A stretch of DNA of 64,000 nt from DAOUKH01 sp965207995 (GCA_965207995.1 OZ242299.1:2542001-2606000), one strand, 5' to 3'; numbered from the stretch's first letter, positions 26,132 to 34,762 are shown. Program-made: numbers and translations. Notes: generated by a model from the sequence alone, not told the origin.

Positions 26132-26140
26132 TGTTAGAAT
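26132..26140 (+). promoter_or_regulatory. extended -10 promoter element for alaS
   Basis: TGTTAGAAT, 33 nt before the ATG at 26174; no clear -35 and no T-box-like leader. Confidence 0.5.
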
Positions 26141-26173
26141 TAAGGCGTTCCACGCACGCTTCGCGCCAGCACG

Positions 26174-29053
26174 ATGACGCCGCCGACGACGACCGACGAA
26201 ATCCGCAAGGCCTACCTCGACTTTTTCGCCGAGCGGGGGCACCTCGTCGCGCCGTCGTCGTCGCTGATTCCGGTGGGCGACCCGACGCTGCTGCTGACGA
26301 GCGCGGGCATGGTGCAGTTCAAGCAATACTTTTCCGGCGAAGCCGAGCCGCCGAACCCTCGGCTGGCGTCGTCGCAGAAGTGCTTCCGCACCACCGACAT
26401 CGAGAACGTCGGCGACACCAAACACCTCACGTTCTTCGAGATGCTGGGCAACTTCAGCATCGGCGACTATTTCAAGAAGGAAGCCATCGGGTGGTCGTGG
26501 GAGTTCGTGACGAAGGTGCTCGAGCTGCCCGAGGAACGCCTGTGGGTGAGCATCTACCTCGACGACGACGAGGCGGAGGGCTACTGGCGCGACATCGGCG
26601 TGCCTGCGGAGCGGATCGTCCGCTACGGGGACGAGGACAACTTCTGGGGTCCCGCCGGCGAGGAGGGCCCCTGCGGCCCGTGCAGCGAGATCCACTACGA
26701 CTACGGCGAAGAGTACGGGGCCGATCTCACGCCCGCCGACAGCGGCGAGCGGTTCGTCGAGATCTGGAACCTGGTTTTCACGCAGTTCTACCACCACCGC
26801 GACGGCTCGCGGACGAAGCTCCCCGCCCCCAACATCGACACCGGCATGGGGCTGGAGCGGACGGCGACGATCATGCAGGGCCGGCTGTCGGCCTACGAGA
26901 GCGACGCCTTCGACTACCTAGTCGCGGGCGCGGCCAAGCTGGCGGGCACGTCCTACGGTTCGGACGAGGAGACGGACTACGCGCTGCGGGTGCTCGCGGA
27001 GCACGCGCGGAGCGTGACGTTCCTGATCGCCGACGGCGTGACGCCCGCGAACGAGGGGCGCGGCTACGTGCTGCGCCGCATCCTGCGCCGCGCGGTGCGC
27101 TTCGCCCGCAAGGCGGGGATCGAGGGCGCGTTCTTGGGGGATCTGTCCCGCCTTGTCATTAGGAAGATGGCCCTTCAGTACCCGGAGTTGGAGCGAGAAC
27201 GCCTTACTGTTCTCAGCGTGATCAGGGCCGAGGAGGAGCGCTTCGGGCACACACTCCAGCAGGGGCTACAGGTGATTAAGGGGATGTTCGACTATCGAGC
27301 GTTCCATGGTGCCGTGATTCCCGAAGTCATCAAATTCGCCAGGGTGAGGAACCCCGGGTCCGATAATGCTGGGGGCGTGTTGGATGCTCATGGCTTCGTG
27401 GCCTACGACTCAGATAGCCCTGCGCTAGAACGTCAAGGCCAATATCTTGCGGCAGAGGAAGTATCGGACATCACAACAAGGGCTTTCTTGGCTCTCGAAG
27501 TAGACCGGGTCGATGAGGCGGAGGCGAAATTCGCCGAACTGCAAGCATGGTCGACTACCATCAGTGCGCTGGAAGCCTTCAAGCTCTACGACACCTTCGG
27601 CTTTCCGCTGGACATCACCATCGACGTGGCGCGTGAGCACGGGATGAGCGTCGACGTCGAGGGGTTCGAGCGTGAGCTGGAGGCGCAGCGGGAGCGGGGC
27701 CGCGCCGCGGCGAAGTTCGGCCTCGGCGACAAGCTGTCCGCCGACGCCTACCGCGGGCTCGACTTCGATGCGAGCGTCTTCACCGGCTACGCCGCGACGG
27801 AGCAAACGACGACGCTGGTCGCGCTGCTCGTGGACGGCGCGCCGGTGGAGCGGGCCGCACGGGGCGACGCCGTCGAGGCCGTGCTCGCTGAGACGCCGTT
27901 CTACGCCGAGGCCGGCGGACAGGTCGGCGATACGGGCGACATCGCCGGCTTGCAGGGACGTATCGCCGTCGAGGCCACGCATGCGCCGGTGGCGGGACTC
28001 ATCGTCCAGGCCGGACAGGTCGTTGACGGCGAGGTCGCCGTCGGTGAGCGAGTGACGGCGCGGGTCGACGCGGCGCGCCGCGCCGACGTGATGCGGAACC
28101 ACACCGGCACGCACCTGCTGCATGCTGCACTGCGGCGGGTGCTGGGGACGCACGTGAGGCAGGCGGGGTCGCTGGTCGCGCCCGACCGTCTGCGCTTCGA
28201 CTTCTCCCATCCTTCGGGGGTGAGCGGCGACGAGCTTCGCGAGATCGAACGGATGGTGAACGGGCGGGTGCTGGACAACCTGCCCGTCCTGCATGAACAG
28301 ATGGGTTTCCAGGAGGCCATCGACAATGGCGCGTTGGCCTTCTTCGGCGACAAGTATGGCGACGTGGTGCGGACCTGCCGCATCGGCGCCCCCGGCGAGG
28401 AGCCGTTCAGCTTCGAGCTCTGCGGCGGCACGCACACCGCGGCGACGGGTGAGATCGGGCTGCTGCACGTCGAGAGCGAGGGCAGCATCGGAGCCGGCAC
28501 ACGGCGTATTGAGGCTGTGACGGGGCGCGGCACGGAGGGCGTCCTGTCGGATCGGCACGTCCTGATGGAGTCGCTCGCCAAGCAGTTGCAGACGGCGCCC
28601 GCCGATCTTCAGTCGCGGCTGGCCGCGGTGCTGGAGGACCTCGACCGAGAACGGAAGCGCGCGTCGGCGCTGGAACGCGACCTCGCCAAGCGCCAGACGG
28701 ATGGGCTCGCGGGCGGGGCGCAGGACGTGGACGGCGTGGCCGTGCTCGCGTCGGAGGTCACGGTGTCGACGATGGACGCCCTGCGCGGCGCGGCGGACTC
28801 GCTGCGCGGCCGGATCGAAAGCGGGGTGATCGTGCTCGGCTCGGTGATTGATGGAAAGCCGGCGTTCGTGGCGACGGTGAGCAAGGACCTAACGGCGGAG
28901 GGCTACCACGCGGGCAACATCATCCGCGAGGTGGCGAAGGTCGCCGGCGGCGGCGGCGGCGGCCGCCCCGACATGGCCCAGGCCGGCGGCAAGGACGCGT
29001 CGAAGCTGGCGGAGGCGCTGGCCCTGGCGCCGGAGCTGGTAAGGCGGCGGTAG
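26174..29053 (+). CDS. alaS: alanyl-tRNA synthetase with an internal insertion
   Basis: 959 residues, about 80 more than usual. The class II catalytic core is intact (SAGMVQFKQYF, HLTFFEMLGNFSIGDYFK as two adjoining motifs, GMGLERTATIMQG). The editing domain has HTGTH near 643 and CGGTH near 750, and the C-Ala domain ends with a Gly-rich GGGGGGRPDMAQAGG. Between TLQQGLQ and ISALEAFKLYDTFGFPLD, normally joined by 15-20 residues, lie about 90-95 residues (about 370-462; DNA about 27280-27560) unlike other AlaRS. DNA from about 27130 to 27580 has distinctly lower GC than the rest of the gene. The frame is uninterrupted, so the enzyme is probably functional. Confidence 0.96.
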   Translation: MTPPTTTDEIRKAYLDFFAERGHLVAPSSSLIPVGDPTLLLTSAGMVQFKQYFSGEAEPPNPRLASSQKCFRTTDIENVGDTKHLTFFEMLGNFSIGDYFKKEAIGWSWEFVTKVLELPEERLWVSIYLDDDEAEGYWRDIGVPAERIVRYGDEDNFWGPAGEEGPCGPCSEIHYDYGEEYGADLTPADSGERFVEIWNLVFTQFYHHRDGSRTKLPAPNIDTGMGLERTATIMQGRLSAYESDAFDYLVAGAAKLAGTSYGSDEETDYALRVLAEHARSVTFLIADGVTPANEGRGYVLRRILRRAVRFARKAGIEGAFLGDLSRLVIRKMALQYPELERERLTVLSVIRAEEERFGHTLQQGLQVIKGMFDYRAFHGAVIPEVIKFARVRNPGSDNAGGVLDAHGFVAYDSDSPALERQGQYLAAEEVSDITTRAFLALEVDRVDEAEAKFAELQAWSTTISALEAFKLYDTFGFPLDITIDVAREHGMSVDVEGFERELEAQRERGRAAAKFGLGDKLSADAYRGLDFDASVFTGYAATEQTTTLVALLVDGAPVERAARGDAVEAVLAETPFYAEAGGQVGDTGDIAGLQGRIAVEATHAPVAGLIVQAGQVVDGEVAVGERVTARVDAARRADVMRNHTGTHLLHAALRRVLGTHVRQAGSLVAPDRLRFDFSHPSGVSGDELREIERMVNGRVLDNLPVLHEQMGFQEAIDNGALAFFGDKYGDVVRTCRIGAPGEEPFSFELCGGTHTAATGEIGLLHVESEGSIGAGTRRIEAVTGRGTEGVLSDRHVLMESLAKQLQTAPADLQSRLAAVLEDLDRERKRASALERDLAKRQTDGLAGGAQDVDGVAVLASEVTVSTMDALRGAADSLRGRIESGVIVLGSVIDGKPAFVATVSKDLTAEGYHAGNIIREVAKVAGGGGGGRPDMAQAGGKDASKLAEALALAPELVRRR

Positions 29054-29100
29054 GCCGGTCGGTCGGCTGCGGTTCGATGGCCATTGGCGGTTTGGCGTGG

Positions 29101-29138
29101 GGCCCCTCATCTCAATCTTCTCCCGTGGGGAGAAGAGG
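29101..29138. repeat. intergenic hairpin repeat, family D
   Basis: CCCCTCATCTCAATCTTCTC followed by CCGTGGGGAGAAGAGG; the CTTCTCCC/GGGGAGAAG arms form a hairpin. Other copies are near 29316, 45279 and 47543, each preceded by a CGATGRCCRTTGGTGGT-like lead. Confidence 0.8.
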
Positions 29139-29182
29139 TAAGGCCTCCCGGCCCTACCCTTTCGACGTGCCTGCGGCGCGTG

Positions 29183-29214
29183 CCCTCTCTCAGTCTTCCC
29201 CAGAGGGAGAGAGG
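29183..29214. repeat. intergenic hairpin repeat, family A
   Basis: CCCTCTCTCAGTCTTCCCCA-type variant of the family A hairpin. Confidence 0.75.
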
Positions 29215-29250
29215 TGTAATGTGGTCGCTCTAGAGGGGATCGGAGGGGAC

Positions 29251-29271
29251 GGGCACCCACAAGAGGTGCCC
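29251..29271. repeat. inverted repeat, family C variant
   Basis: GGGCACCC and GGTGCCCC arms around a short loop, followed by CTACGG; related to the palindromes at 6973, 29454, 45482 and 48974. Confidence 0.7.
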
Positions 29272-29347
29272 CTACGGGAGGGGTCGGCGGGCTTCGATGG
29301 CCGTTGGTGGTTGTCGGGGGGCCCTTCATCTCAATCTTCTCCCGTGG

Positions 29348-29483
29348 GAGACCCTTGCGTAACCTTGGACCTACCCCGTGCGGCCGTTCGGGGGATAGGA
29401 AGGGGCGATTCGCGAATCGCCCCTACAGGGGAGGAGACCCCGCCCGCACCCCTGGGCAACCACGAGGGTTGCCCCTACATGGA
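29348..29483. repeat. long composite repeat with two palindromes (copy 2)
   Basis: Nearly identical to 6861-7003; palindromes at 29403-29422 (GGGCGATTCGCGAATCGCCC) and 29454-29474. The main difference is a 6-7 nt deletion between the palindromes. Confidence 0.85.
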
Positions 29484-29580
29484 TGATCCGTCGGTGTCGT
29501 CGGAGGTTGTGCAAAGGTCTCCGTGGGGAGAAGAGGTAAGAGTTCCCGGCCCTACCCCTTCGACGCGCCTGCGGCGCGTG

Positions 29581-29612
29581 CCCTCTCTCAGTCTTCCCCA
29601 GAGGGGGAGAGG
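29581..29612. repeat. intergenic hairpin repeat, family A
   Basis: CCCTCTCTCAGTCTTCCCCA followed by GAGGGGGAGAGG, just upstream of the Mo-hydroxylase promoter. Confidence 0.75.
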
Positions 29613-29653
29613 CTTGAGGCGTGGTCTTTCTCATTGCGCCTGTATAGGGGTTG

Positions 29654-29662
29654 TGCTACCCT
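29654..29662 (+). promoter_or_regulatory. extended -10 promoter element for the Mo-hydroxylase operon
   Basis: TGCTACCCT, 70 nt before the proposed start at 29733. Confidence 0.4.
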
Positions 29663-29732
29663 TCCGAGTGCTCATTTTCAGGTGGACTCTGGGCATGTTG
29701 CGCCTTAGACCGCCTACTGAAGGGGGTAGGCC

Positions 29733-30599
29733 CTGAAAGACTTCGAATACGTAGCTCCGACCAGCGTCGAGGACGCGGTTGGGTTGATGGCGGAGAAGGG
29801 GGCCAAGGCGCGGGCGCTGGCGGGCGGCACCGACCTGCTGATTCACCTGCGGGCCAAGGTCTTCGAGCTCGACCGCGTGGTCGACATGAAGAAGATCCCC
29901 GAGCTCACCGAGATTGCCATCTCGAGCGAGGGGCTGACACTCGGGGCCGCGGCGCCCTGCTATCAGATCTATGAGAACGATGCGGTGCGGGAGACGTATC
30001 CCGCGCTGTTCGACTCCACGTGGATGATCGGCGGCATCCAGATCCAAGGCCGGGCCAGCGTGGGAGGCAACCTCGCCAATGCCGCGCCCAGCGGGGACAC
30101 CATTCCCTCGGTCATCGTCCACCGCGGCGTCTGCGTTATCGCGGGCCCGAATGGGCGGCGCGAGGTGCCGGCGGAGGAGTTCTGCACGGGGCCGCGACAG
30201 AGTGTACTTCAAGACGGCGAGATTCTGGTCGCGATCAAATTCCCCCCGCCGATGAAGGGCGAGGGGTCCCACTACCTCCGGTTCATCCCGCGCAACGAGA
30301 TGGACATCGCGGTGGCGGGCACGGGGGCGTCGGTCGTCCTCAATAACGGGACCATCGAGTCGGCGCGGATCGCGCTGGCGTCGGTGGCGCCGACGCCGGT
30401 CGTGGCGTCGGAGGCGGAGGCGTTCTTGGTAGGCAAGGAGCCGACGGAGGAGAACATCGTCGAGGCCTCGGAGCTGGCCAAGAAGGTCGCGAAACCCATC
30501 ACCGATATGCGCGGCACGATCGAGCAGCGGGTGCACCTCGTCGGGGTGCTGACGAAGCGCGCGCTGCGCAAGGCCGTCGAGCGAGCCAAAGGGGCGTAA
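29733..30599 (+). CDS. molybdenum hydroxylase, FAD-binding medium subunit (CoxM/CutM-like)
   Basis: 288 residues from a proposed CTG start at 29733. An in-frame TAG at 29727 rules out anything earlier, GGGGGTAGG lies just before the CTG, and the residues it adds (LKDFEYVAPTSVEDAVGL) are the conserved N-terminus of this family; the first ordinary start (TTG 29781 or ATG 29784) would remove it. FAD-binding PCMH motifs AGGTDLL and TIGGNxANA-like SVGGNLANAAPSGD are present, with the CO-dehydrogenase flavoprotein C-terminal domain after about 190. It passes electrons from the 2Fe-2S subunit via FAD to an acceptor. Followed by the small subunit after 6 nt. Confidence 0.9.
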   Translation: MKDFEYVAPTSVEDAVGLMAEKGAKARALAGGTDLLIHLRAKVFELDRVVDMKKIPELTEIAISSEGLTLGAAAPCYQIYENDAVRETYPALFDSTWMIGGIQIQGRASVGGNLANAAPSGDTIPSVIVHRGVCVIAGPNGRREVPAEEFCTGPRQSVLQDGEILVAIKFPPPMKGEGSHYLRFIPRNEMDIAVAGTGASVVLNNGTIESARIALASVAPTPVVASEAEAFLVGKEPTEENIVEASELAKKVAKPITDMRGTIEQRVHLVGVLTKRALRKAVERAKGA

Positions 30600-30605
30600 C
30601 CGCAG

Positions 30606-31085
30606 ATGTCGAAGAAGATTCACGTCAACGCCAAGATCAACGGCGACGAGGCCGACTTCCTCGTCGAGGCCCGTCAGAGCCTCCTTGAAGTGCTGCGCGA
30701 CGTCATCGGGCTGACCGGCACCAAGGAAGGGTGCAACGACGGCAACTGCGGCGCGTGCACGATTTCCATGGACGGCCGCATCGTCGATGCCTGCTGCGTC
30801 CTGGCCGTCGAGGCCGAGGGCTCGGACATCCTGACCATCGAGGGCGTGGCCTCGCCGGAGGGGCTGCACCCCGTGCAACAGGCCTTCCTGGAGCAGGCCG
30901 CCCTGCAGTGCGGCATCTGCACGCCGGGCTTCATCGTGGCGGCCAAGGCGCTACTCGAGAAGGAACCCGACGCCGACGAGCATCGCATCCGCCACTGGCT
31001 TGCGGGGAACCTGTGCCGCTGCACGGGCTACGACAAGATCATCCGCGCTGTCATGCAGGCGGGGGAGATGGCGAAGGCCAAGTAG
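30606..31085 (+). CDS. molybdenum hydroxylase, [2Fe-2S] small subunit (CoxS/CutS-like)
   Basis: 159 residues. Plant-ferredoxin-type cluster in CNDGNCGAC (Cys43, 48, 51) with a fourth Cys near 63, then the helical cluster-binding domain with QCGICTPGF and CRCTGY. It carries electrons from the Mo centre to the flavin subunit. Six nt downstream of the FAD subunit and 150 nt upstream of the large subunit. Confidence 0.95.
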   Translation: MSKKIHVNAKINGDEADFLVEARQSLLEVLRDVIGLTGTKEGCNDGNCGACTISMDGRIVDACCVLAVEAEGSDILTIEGVASPEGLHPVQQAFLEQAALQCGICTPGFIVAAKALLEKEPDADEHRIRHWLAGNLCRCTGYDKIIRAVMQAGEMAKAK

Positions 31086-31091
31086 CGGACC

Positions 31092-31107
31092 CCGGGCGCG
31101 AGCCCGG
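31092..31107 (+). other. GNRA-loop hairpin in the operon
   Basis: CCGGGC-GCGA-GCCCGG forms a 6-bp stem with a GCGA tetraloop just after the small-subunit stop. It has no U-run, so an RNA processing or stability element is more likely than a terminator. Confidence 0.35.
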
Positions 31108-31132
31108 ACGTAGAACGGAGCAGATCGAAGGG

Positions 31133-31161
31133 GCGCCGGCGCGCCTGGCGCGCCTGGCGCC
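31133..31161. repeat. short GC tandem repeat
   Basis: About three units of GCGCCTGGC in the gap between the small and large Mo-hydroxylase subunits. Confidence 0.6.
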
Positions 31162-31163
31162 TT

Positions 31164-31169
31164 TATCAT
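31164..31169 (+). promoter_or_regulatory. possible internal -10 box before the large subunit
   Basis: TATCAT in an AT-rich patch 66 nt before the ATG at 31236, the only AT-rich patch in this gap. Confidence 0.3.
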
Positions 31170-31235
31170 TAAGGCGGCGAATGAGCGTGAGCAGCCCGTG
31201 CGCCACGGCTTGCGGGCAATTGAGGAGCAGGAACT

Positions 31236-33527
31236 ATGACTACCACCGCTGACCCCGCACCCGAGTTCAAGGTCGTCGGCACCAGGCCGATTCGTCACGA
31301 CGGTCTGGAGAAAGTGACCGGGCAGGCGCGCTACGGCGCCGACGTGCATCCTCCCGGCCTGCTGCACGGCAAGATCCTGCGCAGCCCGCACGCCCACGCC
31401 CGGATCAAGTCGATCGACACGAGTAAGGCGGAGGCACTCGAGGGTGTGCGTGCCGTCATCACCAACGCGGACTACCCCATCGTCAGCAGCACGCCGATCG
31501 ACCTGGCCGAGGTGTTGATGAACCCGCGGATCATGGCGGATAACGACCTCGCGGGCGAGAAGGTGCTCTACAAGGGCCACGCGGTGGCCGCCGTGGTGGC
31601 GATAAGTCCGCACATCGCGGAGGAGGCGCTCGACCTCATCGACGTGGAGTACGAAGCCCTGGAGCCGCTGATGACAGTGGACGAGGCGATGGCTCCCGGC
31701 GCGCAGCTCATCCACGAGGATATGACGACCCACACGCTGGCGGCGCGATTCACCCGCGGCACCGACACCGGCGAGCGCAGCAACATCGCGTCGCGGCTGC
31801 TGTTCGAGGGCGGGGACCGTGAGCAGGCGTTCGCCGACGCGGACGTGATCGTGGAGCGGGACTTCCGCACCAAGGCGGTGCACCAGGGCTACATCGAGCC
31901 GCATAGCTCGACGGCATCGTGGACGCCGGACGGGCACGTCACGATCTGGACGTCCACTCAAGGCGCGTTCGGGATCCGGATGGCGGTAGCGGCGATGCTG
32001 CAGATCCCGGAGGCGAAGATCAAGGTCATACCGCTGGAGATGGGTGGCGGCTTTGGCGGCAAGATCTCCAGCTATCTCGACGCCGTCGCGGCGATCGCCT
32101 CGCGCAAGACGGGACATCCGGTGAAGTTCACCATGAGCCGTAAAGAAGTCTTCGAAGGCACCGGGCCCACGTCGGGGACGCACGTCAAGGCCAAGTTCGG
32201 GGCCAAGAAGGACGGCTCGATCGTCGCAGCCGACCTGTGGCTGGCCTACGAGGCCGGCGCCTATCCGGGGTCGCCGGTTGGGGCCGGCGTCATGTACGGC
32301 ATCGCGCCGTACGCCGTCGAGAACTTCGCCGTCGACGGCTATGACGTGGTGGTGAACAAACCGAAGGTGGCGGCCTACCGCGCGCCGGGGACGCCACAGT
32401 CGGCGTTCGCGATTGAGCAGGTGGTGGACGAGCTTGCCGACAAGCTCGGCATTGACCCGATCGAGCTGCGTCTCAAGAACGTGCAGCGGGAGGGGGGACG
32501 GCAGGTCAACGGCATTCCCTACGGGGCCATTGGCTGCGAAGAGGTCGAGCAGGCGATGCTGGAGTCGGAGCACTACAACAGCAAGCTCGAAGGACCGAAC
32601 CGCGGCCGCGGCGTGGCCATGGGTTTCTGGGGGAACGGGGGGATGCACTCGGCGGCGACCCTGGCGGTGAACGCCGAAGGCACGGTGAACATGGTGACCG
32701 GCTCCGTCGATCTGTGCGGGACCCGGGTGGCCCTGGCGATGCAGGTGGCGGAGGTGCTGGGGCTGAGCGCCGAGGATGTCGTGCCCTCCGTCGGCGATAC
32801 CGATTCGGTGGGGTTCACCGCTGCGTCGGGCGGGAGTCGCACGGCGTTCGCTACGGGGATCGCGGTGATTGAAGCGGCGCACAAGATCGTCGATCAACTC
32901 AAAGGATTCGCGGGGCGGATGTGGGAGCTGCCGCCGGAGGAAATCGAGTTCAAGGACGGGGTCTTCGTCAATCCGAAGGACGCCGCGGAAAACAAGACGT
33001 TCAAGCAACTGGCCATGATGTCCTTCCGGCAGGGGGCGGTGACGGCCTCGGCGTCGACGAACCCGGGCGGGGTCGGGGTCTCGTACGCGGGGCACATCGC
33101 CGACGTTGAAGTGGACCCGGAGACGGGGAAGATCACCGTGCTGCGTTACACGACGTTCCAGGACGTGGGGCGAGCGGTGCACCCGAGCTACGTCGAGGGG
33201 CAGATGCAGGGCGGCGCGGTGCAGGGCATCGGCTGGGCACTGAACGAAGAGTATTTCTGGACGGACGACGGCGAGATGGCGAACTCGTCGTTCCTGGACT
33301 ACCGGATGCCGACGAGCCTCGATCTGCCGATGATCGAGACGGAGATCGTCGAGAAGCCGAACCCCGGCCATCCCTTCGGCCTTCGCGGCGTCGGCGAGGT
33401 ATCGATCGTGCCGCCGATGGCCGCCCTCGCCAACGCGGTGGCCGACGCCGTCGGCGTGCGCATGACGGAGCTGCCGATGTCGCCGGGCGCTGTGCTGAAG
33501 GCGATCAAGGAGCAGCAGGGAGCGTAG
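31236..33527 (+). CDS. molybdenum hydroxylase, molybdopterin-binding large subunit
   Basis: 763 residues, xanthine-dehydrogenase/CO-dehydrogenase large-subunit family. The first domain runs to about residue 150 (RHDGLEKVTGQARYGADV); the Moco domains contain GGGFGGKI near 270, AYRAPGTPQSAFAIEQ near 378 and the C-terminal GLRGVGEVSIVPPMAALANA holding the catalytic Glu of the family. The AYRCSFR loop of aerobic CO dehydrogenase is replaced by AYRAPGTPQ, so CO oxidation is unlikely; hydroxylation of an aromatic or N-heterocyclic substrate is more probable. Substrate not determinable. Confidence 0.93.
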   Translation: MTTTADPAPEFKVVGTRPIRHDGLEKVTGQARYGADVHPPGLLHGKILRSPHAHARIKSIDTSKAEALEGVRAVITNADYPIVSSTPIDLAEVLMNPRIMADNDLAGEKVLYKGHAVAAVVAISPHIAEEALDLIDVEYEALEPLMTVDEAMAPGAQLIHEDMTTHTLAARFTRGTDTGERSNIASRLLFEGGDREQAFADADVIVERDFRTKAVHQGYIEPHSSTASWTPDGHVTIWTSTQGAFGIRMAVAAMLQIPEAKIKVIPLEMGGGFGGKISSYLDAVAAIASRKTGHPVKFTMSRKEVFEGTGPTSGTHVKAKFGAKKDGSIVAADLWLAYEAGAYPGSPVGAGVMYGIAPYAVENFAVDGYDVVVNKPKVAAYRAPGTPQSAFAIEQVVDELADKLGIDPIELRLKNVQREGGRQVNGIPYGAIGCEEVEQAMLESEHYNSKLEGPNRGRGVAMGFWGNGGMHSAATLAVNAEGTVNMVTGSVDLCGTRVALAMQVAEVLGLSAEDVVPSVGDTDSVGFTAASGGSRTAFATGIAVIEAAHKIVDQLKGFAGRMWELPPEEIEFKDGVFVNPKDAAENKTFKQLAMMSFRQGAVTASASTNPGGVGVSYAGHIADVEVDPETGKITVLRYTTFQDVGRAVHPSYVEGQMQGGAVQGIGWALNEEYFWTDDGEMANSSFLDYRMPTSLDLPMIETEIVEKPNPGHPFGLRGVGEVSIVPPMAALANAVADAVGVRMTELPMSPGAVLKAIKEQQGA

Positions 33528-33538
33528 GACGCGCAGCC

Positions 33539-33805
33539 GTGGCTATCGTTTTCATTCCATCGCTGATGCGCGACCTGACCGGGGGCGCCGACAAGGTGAC
33601 TGTCGAAGGGGCGACGTTGCGCCAGGTCATCAATGCGCTAGACGCGGCGCACCCGGGGACGAAGGAGCGCCTGATGGACTCGGAGGGGCGTATCCAGGAG
33701 GGGCTCGCCGTCGCAATCGACGGGGAGACAACGCACCTGGGCCTCATCGAGCCGGTCAAGGAGACGTCGGAGATTCACTTCATCCCGGCCATCGGCGGGG
33801 GATAG
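33539..33805 (+). CDS. MoaD/ThiS-like sulfur-carrier protein
   Basis: 88 residues from GTG. Ubiquitin-like beta-grasp pattern (IPSLMRDLTGGADKVTVEG, VINALDAAHPG) and a C-terminal GGG tail, the end that is adenylated and thiocarboxylated in MoaD. It lies 11 nt after the Mo-hydroxylase large subunit, so it probably supplies sulfur for molybdopterin in this operon. Confidence 0.85.
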   Translation: MAIVFIPSLMRDLTGGADKVTVEGATLRQVINALDAAHPGTKERLMDSEGRIQEGLAVAIDGETTHLGLIEPVKETSEIHFIPAIGGG

Positions 33806-33811
33806 GCGACG

Positions 33812-34756
33812 GTGCTGGCCAAGGCAATCATGGTCGCGGCCGTGGCCGCGCTGACGGTGGCGGCGTGCTCTTCCGGCGAGCCGACGGCAACGTCAACGCC
33901 GCCGACGCCGACCGAGCCGGCGGCGCCTACGGCGACAGCCACGGCGACTCCTGCACCAACGCCGACTCCCATGCCGACGCCGACGATTGCGCCGACGTGG
34001 ACGCCAGAACCCACGTGGACGCCGGAGCCGACGTATACCCCGCACCCCACGGCGACGCTTCCTCCCACGGCGCCGCCGCTTGTCTTGCCGACGTCGACGC
34101 CGACGGCCGTGCCCACGGCCACGTCGCCGCCCGCGCCGCCAACGTCGCCGCCACAACCCGACCCGACGGCTACCTCGCCTCCCATGGCGACGGCTACGGC
34201 TACACCGACACCGGAACCGACGGCCACGCCCACGGCGCCGCCGCCGCCGGCGCTTGGGTGGGCGTGCACCGAGGAGGCCGCGGGCCGGTGGGGGTGCGAA
34301 GGCGAGGTCTTTGCCGACAGGCCCGGTGCGGAACGCTGGACGTGTACGGGCGTGCCTGACGTGTTCTGGACTTGCCGAAGCGACATCGACGTCGGCGAGC
34401 TGTTTACACAGAGCTGGTCGTGCACGCACCCGACACCGGACCAATGGGCGTGCAGCGGGAATGTCGCGTTTGGGACGGAGTTCGGTGAGAAGTGGACCTG
34501 TGAAGGGGCACAGGAAGGCGCGGGGTGGACGTGCAACGGCGACATCGTCGTGGAGACGTACCACGATGAGACGTGGCGGTGCAGTCTGGCTGCCGGGGCC
34601 TGGTACTGCCACGGCAACATCCTGCCCGAGGTCTCGAGCCAGACCTGGTCGTGCGCACCCGGCGCCGGGCGCACGTCGTGGACGTGCCAGGGCGGCCTGG
34701 GCGGATTCGAGCCGGTCGTCGGGATGCCGTTCCTGTTCTTCGACGACCGGGAATAG
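33812..34756 (+). CDS. lipoprotein with six Trp-x-Cys tandem repeats
   Basis: 314 residues from GTG. Lipobox VAAC (Cys19), then about 125 residues of Thr/Pro/Ala linker (20-147). The folded part (149-296) is six tandem units of 24-27 residues, each with two W-x-C motifs: Trp at 150/160, 176/186, 202/212, 228/239, 255/264 and 279/290, with the cysteine always two residues after the Trp. The consensus is WxC-x(6-8)-WxCxGx(V/I/L). All twelve cysteines of the mature domain lie in these motifs, suggesting disulfides or metal binding outside the cell. It follows the MoaD-like gene by 6 nt and may belong to the Mo-hydroxylase operon. I know no family with this pattern. Confidence 0.85.
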   Translation: MLAKAIMVAAVAALTVAACSSGEPTATSTPPTPTEPAAPTATATATPAPTPTPMPTPTIAPTWTPEPTWTPEPTYTPHPTATLPPTAPPLVLPTSTPTAVPTATSPPAPPTSPPQPDPTATSPPMATATATPTPEPTATPTAPPPPALGWACTEEAAGRWGCEGEVFADRPGAERWTCTGVPDVFWTCRSDIDVGELFTQSWSCTHPTPDQWACSGNVAFGTEFGEKWTCEGAQEGAGWTCNGDIVVETYHDETWRCSLAAGAWYCHGNILPEVSSQTWSCAPGAGRTSWTCQGGLGGFEPVVGMPFLFFDDRE

Positions 34757-34762
34757 GCGACG

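Larger units (their letters stand above)
29054..29732. other. 680-bp intergenic repeat cluster
   Basis: No gene seen. The stretch is a mosaic of recurring units: family D at 29101-29138 (and a shorter one near 29316), family A at 29183-29214 and 29581-29612, an inverted repeat at 29251-29271 and the long composite at 29348-29483. A promoter element near 29654 serves the downstream operon. Confidence 0.75.

Noticed and set aside
27280..27560. Intein in alaS
   Set aside because: No Cys/Ser start, no His-Asn end and no splicing or homing motifs; the segment is too short and simply in-frame.
30951..33371. 806-residue minus-strand frame opposite the Mo-hydroxylase large subunit
   Set aside because: Antisense shadow; the plus strand has complete family motifs throughout.
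31236..33527. Aerobic CO dehydrogenase (coxL form I)
   Set aside because: The AYRCSFR active-site loop is absent; AYRAPGTPQ is found instead.
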